7,868 nt of DNA, from NCBI RefSeq assembly GCF_024460475.1, contig NZ_JANFYN010000069.1, forward strand, positions 1 through 7,868. The letters run 5' to 3'. The translations under genes were made by a program, and so were the position numbers. The DNA comes from Holdemanella sp. MSK.7.32. Its GTDB lineage: Bacteria > Bacillota_I > Bacilli_A > Erysipelotrichales > Erysipelotrichaceae. Shown piece by piece: positions 1 through 5,024 of this stretch. Each line of letters starts with the position of its first letter. The stretch's first letter is position 1. Under the pieces are notes generated by a model. It saw nothing but the letters and a program-made list of their open reading frames with translations, was not told the origin of the DNA and made no database searches.

Positions 1-60
1 ATTGTCCCCCAGATTGCCCCCTAAATTCGAGCCCCCTAGAAAATTTGGATACCCAACGCC
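1..60. other. C-tract-rich edge sequence, possible end of a gene
   Basis: Three runs of five C occur at spacings of about 10 to 15 bases, so the minus strand carries three G5 runs. The last bases (CAACGCCTAG) resemble the end of the decayed gene at 1680-2092 (GAACGCCTAA), and both are followed at once by the same terminator. This piece may therefore be the 3' tail of a related gene that continues left of the window. One plus frame is open here and rich in proline, but it runs on through the terminator poly-T, so it is not called as coding. Confidence 0.25.
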
Positions 61-66
61 TAGAAC

Positions 67-93
67 AAAGAGACTTAATGTTTCTTTTTTTTT
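67..93 (+). terminator. Intrinsic terminator, plus strand
   Basis: AAAGAGAC pairs with GTTTCTTT (one G-U) around the loop TTAAT and is followed by an uninterrupted T run. The same hairpin, slightly longer, occurs at 2094-2124 after the decayed gene. It ends whatever plus-strand gene lies to the left. Confidence 0.75.
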
Positions 94-374
94 GTGCTTT
101 ATTGAGCACGAATAAGTAAACATAATTCTTAGTTTCTTAACGTAACGCTTAGTTTCACGAAAACAATATGTGTCTCTCCAAAACTAACAACTTCCATTGT
201 TGGTCTTTTTTTTATGCCTTTTATTTCGTTTTCTTAAACTAAGAACTTCTTTTAAGTAAGTGATTCAGTGAAATGAACACATTTTTCTTAAACTAAAAAC
301 TTTTTTAAAAAAACTCATACAATGAATTGGCACCATAACGGTTAAACTAAGAATTACGTTTAGAAAAGTGAAAC
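94..374. repeat. Long intergenic repeat, copy 1
   Basis: This stretch matches 2395-2701 over almost its whole length with scattered substitutions and small indels. It begins with a short hairpin (GTGCT...AGCAC). Two motifs of the form AAACrTAAyiCTTAGTTT-like sequence follow at 118-135 and 137-154, then a terminator-like hairpin at 183-213, then three tandem units starting at 234, 288 and 342, exactly 54 bases apart. The tandem units carry the reverse complement of the left-hand motifs (AAACTAAGAATTACGTTT), so the two halves could pair with each other. No reading frame is supported here. Confidence 0.85.
183..213 (+). terminator. Terminator-like hairpin inside repeat copy 1
   Basis: ACTAACAA pairs with TTGTTGGT (one G-U) around CTTCCA and is followed by C and a run of eight T. 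It is conserved in copy 2 at 2509-2539. No gene directly precedes it, so it may end a short untranslated transcript or stop read-through from the left. Confidence 0.65.
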
Positions 375-395
375 GAGGAAGAAAGCAAACATAAC
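234..395. repeat. 54-bp tandem repeats, array 1
   Basis: Three units begin with TTAAACTAA at 234, 288 and 342, a constant 54-base period. The unit pattern is TTAAACTAAGAAyTwC, then a TTTA block, then a CAGTGA-like block, then a run of T or C. The third unit is cut off after GTTTAGAAAAGTGAAAC, where sequence belonging to the minus-strand operon terminator begins. Confidence 0.8.
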
Positions 396-422
396 AAAAG
401 AGCTGGAAGCAACTCCAGTTCT
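395..422 (-). terminator. Terminator of the ATC-hydrolase operon
   Basis: Read on the minus strand, AGAACTGGA pairs with TCCAGCTCT (one mismatch) around GTTGCT, followed by TTTTGTTATG. It lies 9 bases beyond the stop codon of the 38-codon frame at 431. The T tract is short, so termination may be partial. Confidence 0.6.
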
Positions 423-430
423 TCGTGCTA

Positions 431-547
431 CTATTTAAAATCCGAATCATCCATCACCATCGTACGATGGATTTCTTCCACTTCTGCATCTGTCAATTCG
501 TTATCCTGTTCTAGACAAAATTCAATTAAAATGTGGGAGTTGGCTAT
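431..547 (-). pseudogene. 38-codon frame at the end of the operon, possibly frameshifted
   Basis: An open minus-strand frame encodes a very acidic, protein-like tail (…EQDNELTDAEVEEIHRTM…DDSDFK) ending in TAG, just before a terminator. It has no ATG, GTG or TTG start early enough to be convincing. In a neighbouring frame, an ATG at 557 lies inside the end of the ATC-hydrolase gene, behind a GGGGA stretch, and would begin MVINSQLP before a stop. A single-base shift near 527-535 would join the two parts into a protein of about 42 aa that overlaps the upstream gene, as translationally coupled genes do. I do not recognise the family. It could be a decayed gene, a frame with a rare start codon, or chance. 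The tail contains the palindrome CCATCGTACGATGG (457-470), which is probably incidental to the coding sequence. Confidence 0.4.
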
Positions 548-1257
548 TTATAACCATTCCCCTGCGTGAACACCGGTGGATCATAGTCCATCGGTTTGGC
601 AGAAAGTTTCAACTTGAAATCACAATAATCATCATCAAAGCAGGTATGCTCTCTGTACAGTGGGGCACCCAGAATACCGAACATGACATAATCCAGATTA
701 CAGAGGTAAGGCATGTATTCTTCATATCCGTATTTTTTTGCAAAATCCGCTAGCGGACAAACGAGGTTGTGATAACTGAAATCATACCCCTTTTCTGGTG
801 GAATCTGTGTCTGTGTCTCGAAACTTCCGGGATTCTGTGCAGCGTTTAATGCATTCTTCCTATCCTTTTTTAGGAATATTTTTGTAAGAATTCGGGGATT
901 AGTAAAGATTTTACCCATTATACTCCGTAAAAAAGACGGAATCTTTTTAAACTGACGCTCATAAATCAGAATCATTAGGTGACCGCTCTGCGCTGTCGTA
1001 ACACCATATTTTTTTAATACTTCACCCATGCTCACAAACATGTAAGCTCCGATAAGGTTCTTTGTTCCGCTGGCAGCATCTCCGCCAATGTAAGGGAATC
1101 TTTCCAACATCTCCTCCTGATAGTTTGTCCAAATTTCTTGAATGAGGGTATCATAAAACTGCCCAGTAAGCGACTCTAGTTCATAGCTGATATAATTCAT
1201 GTAAGAATTTAAAGTTTTATGCCATTTTTTTTGATTTTTCTGGTAATATCTGTGCAT
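544..1257 (-). CDS. ATC-hydrolase family protein
   Basis: This 237-aa protein matches the L-2-amino-thiazoline-4-carboxylic acid hydrolase family (PF14196) as I know it. The founding enzyme opens the thiazoline ring of L-ATC to give N-carbamoyl-L-cysteine on a route to cysteine. Family hallmarks are in the C-terminal third: Cys167-Pro, a KKYGYEEYMPYLC stretch with Cys186, Asp189 in the LCNLDY motif, a GxPLYREHTC segment (His204, Cys206) and the closing Cys212-Asp-Phe. The N-terminal half is probably helical, with a Gly-rich IGGDAASGTKN segment near residues 57-67. There is no signal peptide, so it is probably cytosolic. The ATG at 1257 follows AGGAG with a 10-base gap. It is the second gene of a short operon, 41 bases after a 41-aa membrane peptide. 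Bacillota members of this family are numerous and mostly untested, so the actual substrate is uncertain. Confidence 0.85.
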   Translation of the reverse strand: MHRYYQKNQKKWHKTLNSYMNYISYELESLTGQFYDTLIQEIWTNYQEEMLERFPYIGGDAASGTKNLIGAYMFVSMGEVLKKYGVTTAQSGHLMILIYERQFKKIPSFLRSIMGKIFTNPRILTKIFLKKDRKNALNAAQNPGSFETQTQIPPEKGYDFSYHNLVCPLADFAKKYGYEEYMPYLCNLDYVMFGILGAPLYREHTCFDDDYCDFKLKLSAKPMDYDPPVFTQGNGYK

Positions 1258-1298
1258 ATATTTTTTTCTCCTATATTATCGCAATTGACCTGTTTTCT

Positions 1299-1424
1299 TT
1301 ATAAAAATTCACCTTTAGTTACTAGCTCAAGAGAACACACTCTTAACCGCCTCTTTTTAGAGAATGTCATGGGAAACCCGATGCCTATTAAGATTACAAA
1401 TATAACATTAATTAAATTAATCAC
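1299..1424 (-). CDS. Small membrane peptide, 41 aa
   Basis: A GTG codon at 1424 sits 5 bases after GGAG and about 20 bases downstream of a well-formed promoter. It begins a 41-aa frame ending in TAA at 1299. Residues 2-20 (INLINVIFVILIGIGFPMT) make one hydrophobic helix. A basic patch, SKKRRLR, follows immediately, then a polar tail ending KGEFL. This predicts a single-pass membrane peptide with the basic side in the cytoplasm. It is the first gene of the ATC-hydrolase transcript. An in-frame GTG two codons upstream is an alternative start but has a worse ribosome binding site. I do not recognise the family. It could also be the surviving N-terminus of a longer lost protein, or a leader peptide. 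Confidence 0.55.
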   Translation of the reverse strand: MINLINVIFVILIGIGFPMTFSKKRRLRVCSLELVTKGEFL

Positions 1425-1449
1425 AATCACTCCATATAATTATGTATCT

Positions 1450-1478
1450 AGTATACTTGATTTTTGATGTTATCTCAA
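1450..1478 (-). promoter_or_regulatory. Sigma-A promoter of the ATC-hydrolase operon
   Basis: On the minus strand TTGAGA (1478-1473) and TATACT (1455-1450) are separated by exactly 17 bases. Transcription would start near 1443, leaving a leader of about 20 bases before the GTG of the 41-aa peptide. Confidence 0.75.
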
Positions 1479-1490
1479 TTAAAGGAGTGA

Positions 1491-1641
1491 TTTTCGATTG
1501 CTTTAAGAACACTCTCGTAGAACGAATGTTACTTTTATAACTAATCCTATGAAAACATTATTTTCAAAGTGTGCAATTCGTAGTTGTCGGTTTTCGAGAG
1601 CGTTGTGAGAGGATTCGAGAAAAGAGAAGGGTATAAAAAAA
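1491..1641. repeat. Dispersed inverted-repeat element, copy A
   Basis: This non-coding element of about 150 bp is nearly identical to copy D (7219-7370) and shares its core with copies B and C. Inner arms AACACTCTCG (1508-1517) and CGAGAGCGTT (1595-1604) pair around about 77 bases. Weaker outer arms (TTTTCGAT and ATTCGAGAAAA) lie at the ends. It finishes with GAGAAGGGTATAAAAAAAG, which on the minus strand is the T run of a hairpin. It lies directly upstream of the ATC-hydrolase promoter. Confidence 0.85.
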
Positions 1642-1665
1642 GACTGAAATCATTGATTGATGATT
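1634..1665 (-). terminator. Possible orphan terminator next to copy A
   Basis: On the minus strand AATCAT pairs with ATGATT around CAATCA, with an imperfect extension, and is followed after TCAGTC by seven T. Copies B and D have clear terminators at this position. Here no minus-strand gene lies upstream, so the gene it served may have been lost. Confidence 0.4.
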
Positions 1666-1679
1666 CATTCCTGTAGTAT

Positions 1680-2092
1680 TTAATTACTTCAAATCAATTA
1701 ATTAAACTTACTGATGAAGAAACTGAATGGAACAAATTGGAATACTTCGATAGTTTATATAATAAAAGATACAGATTCTGATGCTTGCAGAAAATGACAA
1801 GAACAAATACGAGATGCCAGAAACAAACGTTGAGAATTTGGCTTACGAAAGCAAGATGATCAACATCGTGATTGGCAAAGTCCATCAAATCTACACAGAT
1901 GAAACATCATACGATATTGCTCGCTATGTTCGATAAATCTTGGCAGAAGATGAATATCATCGTATGAAACCAACTGAAGTTGCCAAAGAGGTAATTGCCA
2001 TCATCACAGGAAACCCAACTCGTAAAAAGAGAAGACCTTCATCGAAAGCACCTGCATCTAAGAACATCTGTGATTACATCTCGAACGCCTAA
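1680..2092 (+). pseudogene. Decayed gene of unknown function
   Basis: Protein-like sequence runs through three plus frames. The first part (LTDEETEWNKLEYFDSLYN) is in one frame to a TGA at 1779. A short piece (KDTDSD) is in the next frame. A long part starts at 1781 in the third frame (AENDKNKYEMPETNVENLAY onward). That last part is broken by TAA at 1934-1936, after ARYVR, then continues in frame as ILAEDEYHRMKPTEVAKEV… through a basic NPTRKKRRPSSK stretch to TAA at 2090. Two frameshifts and a nonsense codon within 400 bases indicate a pseudogene. I do not recognise the family; the product would have been hydrophilic, with a basic C-terminal segment. No start codon or ribosome binding site is visible. 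A good terminator directly follows, so this was once a real transcription unit. Confidence 0.7.
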
Positions 2093-2093
2093 G

Positions 2094-2124
2094 AACAAAG
2101 AGACTAAATGTTTCTTTGTTTTTT
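2094..2124 (+). terminator. Terminator after the decayed gene
   Basis: AACAAAGAGAC pairs over 11 bases with GTTTCTTTGTT (one G-U) around TAAAT and is followed by further T. It is the twin of the hairpin at 67-93. Confidence 0.85.
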
Positions 2125-2128
2125 AGTA

Positions 2129-2142
2129 TGTAAACGCTTTGA
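2129..2142 (+). promoter_or_regulatory. Putative cre site for CcpA
   Basis: TGTAAACGCTTTGA matches the cre consensus TGWAARCGYTWNCW at every position but one, G instead of C near the end. It overlaps the -35 box of the 44-aa gene promoter, a position at which CcpA usually represses. CcpA itself is not in the window. Confidence 0.6.
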
Positions 2143-2166
2143 TTGTATCAAGGTATATGGTACAAA
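2139..2166 (+). promoter_or_regulatory. Promoter of the 44-aa membrane protein
   Basis: TTGATT (2139-2144) and TACAAA (2161-2166) are 16 bases apart, giving a start near 2173 and a short leader that contains the ribosome binding site. The -10 box is only moderately good. Confidence 0.55.
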
Positions 2167-2191
2167 ATAAGTGAAAAGGAGGACATAGTAT

Positions 2192-2326
2192 ATGATGTCA
2201 TTAGATTGGATGGTTTACGCTTTAGGTGCCGTAGCTGTTGTTTTCTTAGTTGCCATGTTCTTCAAGTATAAAAAGCACAATAGATATGCTGATAAATTTG
2301 AAGACACATATCCAGACGCAAAGTAA
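2192..2326 (+). CDS. Small single-pass membrane protein, 44 aa
   Basis: This ATG frame has AAAAGGAGG ending 9 bases upstream, one of the best ribosome binding sites in the window. The product begins MMSLDWMVY, has one hydrophobic helix at about residues 8-25 (YALGAVAVVFLVAMFF), then a basic KYKKHNR segment and an acidic tail ending EDTYPDAK. It is predicted to be a single-pass inner-membrane peptide with its tail in the cytoplasm. Its own promoter, overlapping cre site and strong terminator make it an independent gene, possibly under carbon catabolite control. I do not recognise the family. The length and layout resemble small membrane regulators or accessory subunits, and also type I toxins, but there is no visible antisense RNA and the acidic tail argues against a toxin. 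The whole module is missing from the related repeat copy at 67-374. Confidence 0.75.
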   Translation: MMSLDWMVYALGAVAVVFLVAMFFKYKKHNRYADKFEDTYPDAK

Positions 2327-2365
2327 GCAACTTTCAGACGTGTTTTCTAAAACGATGATAACCAC

Positions 2366-2394
2366 AAGCAGGATCGAAAGGTTCTGCTTTTTTT
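2366..2394 (+). terminator. Terminator of the 44-aa gene
   Basis: AAGCAGGATC pairs over 10 bases with GGTTCTGCTT (two G-U pairs) around a GAAA tetraloop and is followed by seven T. This is a textbook intrinsic terminator, 39 bases after the stop codon. Confidence 0.9.
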
Positions 2395-2508
2395 GTGCTT
2401 CATTGAGCATGAGTAAGTAAACGTAATTCTTAGTTTCATGAAGTGAAAACAAATCTTTTTCGTAAACGTAACGCTTAGTTTCACGAAAACAATATGTGTC
2501 TCTCCAAA

Positions 2509-2539
2509 ACTAACAACTTCCGTTGTTGGTCTTTTTTTT
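2509..2539 (+). terminator. Terminator-like hairpin inside repeat copy 2
   Basis: ACTAACAAC pairs over 9 bases with GTTGTTGGT (one G-U) around TTCC, followed by C and eight T. The flanking TATGTGTCTCTCCAAA is identical in copy 1, so the end of a short conserved transcript may be preserved here. Confidence 0.7.
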
Positions 2540-2560
2540 ATGTCTTTTAGTTCGTTTTCC

Positions 2561-2745
2561 TTAAACTAAGTGTTACTTTTATAAAACTGATTCAGTGAAA
2601 TGAACGTTTTTTCCTTAAACTAAAAACTTCTTTTAGAAAACTCATACAGTGAGTTGGCACTAAAACGGTTAAACTAAGAATTACGTTTAGAAAAGTGAAA
2701 CAGTGATTTGACACGTTTCTATTAAACTAAGAACTTCCAAAGATT
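2561..2745. repeat. 54-bp tandem repeats, array 2
   Basis: Four units begin with TTAAACTAA at spacings of 54, 54 and 53 bases; the last is incomplete. Each has TTAAACTAAG, then a TTAC or CTTC block, TTTA(T/G)AAAA, a (C/A)AGTGA block and a T/C-rich end. Confidence 0.85.
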
Positions 2746-2757
2746 TAGAGGCGTTTA

Positions 2758-2929
2758 TGAGAGCGTTGTTGAATGAGTGTTCGCTTTCCAATTATTTATG
2801 TGGTATTTTCTCGTTTCCTCTCACGGCGTTTTCATAAGAATCTCAAATGGGGATAACTCGATCAAAACATTACTTCTCATAGTGTGCAATTTTATGGCTG
2901 TTGAAAGAGGCTGTCGAGAAGGTATAAAA
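2758..2929. repeat. Dispersed element, diverged copy B
   Basis: The core AAAACATTACT…AGTGTGCAAT (2863-2890) and the ending GAGAAGGTATAAAAAAA match copies A and D. The left part is different. It contains GAGAGCGTTGTTGA near 2758, which looks like a second fragment of the element's right arm (GAGAGCGTTGTGAGA in copy A). CTCGATC at about 2857 and GTCGAGAA at about 2913 are the probable outer arms. The element sits directly beyond the terminator of the surface-protein gene. Confidence 0.65.
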
Positions 2930-2955
2930 AAACAGGACCTGTTAAAATCCTGTTT
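2925..2955 (-). terminator. Terminator of the surface-protein gene
   Basis: On the minus strand AAACAGGA pairs perfectly with TCCTGTTT around a 10-base loop and is followed by TTTTTATACC. It begins 5 bases after the stop codon at 2961. Confidence 0.9.
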
Positions 2956-2960
2956 GTTTC

Positions 2961-4928
2961 TTATTTGTAGCTTACCGAGCCTGTTATTGTGTTTTCAATT
3001 TTAGAAAGATTGATGACAAAGGCAGGACGAACGCCACGCGTATAGTACACGTAGCTGGCACCCAGGTGTCCGGTGCTAGTAAGCAGAAACTCTGCACCGT
3101 TAGCGTGACCCTGATAGCTGTCTCTTGTCCAGATACTAATACCATTCAAGAACGCTTTCACTTTATCTGGATTTTTTAAGTCGACCGCTTTTCCAATTTC
3201 ACTTACACTAGGCAAGAATGCTTGTCGACTGATAGTATTGTATACTTGTCCATTATATCCAGTTTCCTGTTTTGAATCTGGGTTAGTATCAGTTGCGTAC
3301 GAAGCCTGCTTAATATTTACAGTTTGAATAGCTGCCTTCATTGTAGAAGACAAACAGTTGTACCACTCATTTTCTAGGTAGTTGTCGATTGCACTGCCTT
3401 CATAAGTGCTTCGGCATTGTCCATCTAAACGGTTATCTGATTGGAACTTTCTATTTCCAATTGTGTTCTTACTAATAACCAAATATTCGTCACCGTTAAG
3501 CTCGTCCATAATAATGTATTCCGAACCTGCAATATTTACTGTTGTTCCTTTTGAATATTTATAATTAACAGAGCCTGTTACGGTGTAATCAATTTTTGAA
3601 AGGTCGATAACAAAAGCAGGGCGAGTATTAACTGAATCTTCTGTTCTTGCAGTGTATATATGATTGGAATCATAACAAACAGTCATTACAACATTTTCAT
3701 AGTTTTTGTGTCCATCTCTACTTAAAACTGCAATTTCACCATTTAAGAAGTTTTGTACCGCTGTTCCATTTGATAAATCGACAACTTTGGCCATATCTTT
3801 AATGCTAGGTAAGAAAACGTGACGACTAATAGTGTTATATACTTGATAGTAATAACCATTTTCTTCCTCAGCATCTAATTTATTGTCTGAGTATGAAACC
3901 TGTCTAATTTCTGTAGATTGAATAGCATTTTGCATTTTAGTAGACAATCCTTTGTACCAAGTGTTTTCTAAGTAATCATCGATTTCAGTGTTTTCATAAC
4001 AATTTCGATTCCAACGATCTTGACGGAAATAAGACCCGAATTTATTTTTCCCAATACTTTTAGTAGTCATAACTAAATAATTACCATTTTCTTGTCGTTC
4101 GATAACCATATATTCTATTCCATCAATATTTAAGATAGTACCCATTGAATAAATCTCTTTCCATTGTGCAGTTAATGTGAAATTACCACATTCTTTGGGA
4201 ATTGTATCTCCTGGTTGCATGGTTACATCTCCCCATTTCCAACCAGTAAACACATACCCAGTCTTAATAGGTATTTCTGAACTAATGGCATCCTCGCTTT
4301 CGTATTTAAAACGTTGAGTAGTGGAAGCATTAAAAGATCCTCCATTCAAATCATATGTCAATGTATAAGTATTTGGAGTCCATATTGGATACAAGTCAAT
4401 TGTCGTATCATTCTTTTTGAATTCATCTAACACTCCGCAATATTCTGCAACGTCTTGTGACTTGGCTAATCCTGTAGTATCTATAACTTCTTTAGTTCCG
4501 TTTTTCCCGACAACCCATGTGTTAGGTTTTGCGGTATACCTCTTTTTTGCAAGTCGACTTACATCACCTAATCCACTTTTTTTGTCATAATAACTTCCAA
4601 ATAAATACGTTTCAGAAGCAGCAATATCTTTTCCACTTACATCATGAGTGACACCATCAAAGTGATACCATGTCTGGGCACCATCTGCATGATAATTGAT
4701 AGTTAATTTGTTTGTATCAAATTTAAAATAACAAGGTGTAACTAAAAGGTACGGAGAATCATCTGTCTTATAATACATTGCGTCTATTCCAAGTTTACCC
4801 TTTAAAGGTGTTTCTTTCCAATGAGGACCATATGTTCCAACTCCAGAATAATGATGTCCAACCGTTCCTTTCAAATCTTTGAATTCATATTCTGTCCCAT
4901 ATGGATAAACTTTATCAAAGCTACTCAC
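2961..4928 (-). CDS. Surface protein, downstream part: InlB-type and DUF6273-like repeats
   Basis: The frame is open from just after the TAG at 5025 and continues the frame of the 149-aa upstream gene. GTG 4928 is merely the first start-like codon and has no convincing ribosome binding site. The 32 codons before it (5024-4929) encode real domain sequence (DVNSLLDG…GSFDVYINGQ). Counting from 4928: residues 1-70 complete that LDG-type domain; about 73-184 form an InlB-like beta domain ending LYPIW; 186-258 are a typical InlB B-repeat (YTLTYDLNGGSF…TGYVFTGW…LTAQWKE); about 263-456 and 461-655 are two DUF6273-like repeats sharing GxxxNIxGxEY, YLVxxxxxIG, QVYNTISR, FLPS and RPAFVI(D/N)LSKI. The product stops exactly at a repeat end (TGSVSYK) and lacks an LPXTG anchor or transmembrane tail. 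It would belong outside the cell, but without the upstream signal peptide it cannot get there. Probably the larger fragment of a nonsense-split gene. Confidence 0.75.
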   Translation of the reverse strand: MSSFDKVYPYGTEYEFKDLKGTVGHHYSGVGTYGPHWKETPLKGKLGIDAMYYKTDDSPYLLVTPCYFKFDTNKLTINYHADGAQTWYHFDGVTHDVSGKDIAASETYLFGSYYDKKSGLGDVSRLAKKRYTAKPNTWVVGKNGTKEVIDTTGLAKSQDVAEYCGVLDEFKKNDTTIDLYPIWTPNTYTLTYDLNGGSFNASTTQRFKYESEDAISSEIPIKTGYVFTGWKWGDVTMQPGDTIPKECGNFTLTAQWKEIYSMGTILNIDGIEYMVIERQENGNYLVMTTKSIGKNKFGSYFRQDRWNRNCYENTEIDDYLENTWYKGLSTKMQNAIQSTEIRQVSYSDNKLDAEEENGYYYQVYNTISRHVFLPSIKDMAKVVDLSNGTAVQNFLNGEIAVLSRDGHKNYENVVMTVCYDSNHIYTARTEDSVNTRPAFVIDLSKIDYTVTGSVNYKYSKGTTVNIAGSEYIIMDELNGDEYLVISKNTIGNRKFQSDNRLDGQCRSTYEGSAIDNYLENEWYNCLSSTMKAAIQTVNIKQASYATDTNPDSKQETGYNGQVYNTISRQAFLPSVSEIGKAVDLKNPDKVKAFLNGISIWTRDSYQGHANGAEFLLTSTGHLGASYVYYTRGVRPAFVINLSKIENTITGSVSYK

Positions 4929-5024
4929 ATCATCCGCTACCTTTTGACCATTAATGTAAACATCAAAAGACCCGTAGTCATGGCCAGCAAACTCAACTTT
5001 ACCATCTAAAAGTGAGTTAACATC

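Larger units (their letters stand above)
2395..2745. repeat. Long intergenic repeat, copy 2
   Basis: This is the counterpart of 94-374, slightly longer. It has the GTGCT hairpin, then AAACGTAATTCTTAGTTT (2419-2436) and AAACGTAACGCTTAGTTT (2464-2481), the central hairpin, then four tandem units starting at 2561, 2615, 2669 and 2722. AAACTAAGAATTACGTTT at 2671-2688 is the perfect 18-base reverse complement of 2419-2436. No reading frame is supported. It separates the 44-aa gene from the convergent surface-protein gene. Confidence 0.85.

Noticed and set aside
1..40. G-quadruplex on the minus strand
   Set aside because: Only three G5 runs are visible and one loop is 10 bases long; a fourth run would have to lie outside the window.
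234..395. CRISPR array (regular 54-bp spacing)
   Set aside because: The whole 54-base unit is repeated; there are no unique spacers between short identical repeats and no cas genes. It is a tandem repeat.
265..450. Minus-strand frame of 61 codons
   Set aside because: It is composed of the 54-bp repeats and the operon terminator; its Phe-rich product is a by-product of AT-rich repeats.
1219..1467. Plus-strand frame of 82 codons
   Set aside because: It lies opposite the ATC-hydrolase start, the 41-aa peptide and the promoter, has no ribosome binding site, and reads as low-complexity hydrophobic sequence.
1491..1641. Integron attC site
   Set aside because: The palindrome lies next to terminators as attC sites lie next to cassettes, but the RYYYAAC/GTTRRRY core pair is not present at the arms and no integrase gene is visible.
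1694..1888. Minus-strand frame of 64 codons
   Set aside because: It is the antisense shadow of the decayed plus-strand gene and has no ribosome binding site.
2246..2452. Minus-strand frame of 68 codons
   Set aside because: It runs antisense through the 44-aa gene and its terminator and into the repeat.
2777..3004. Plus-strand frame of 75 codons
   Set aside because: It crosses element copy B, a strong minus-strand terminator and the 3' end of the surface-protein gene, and lacks a ribosome binding site.
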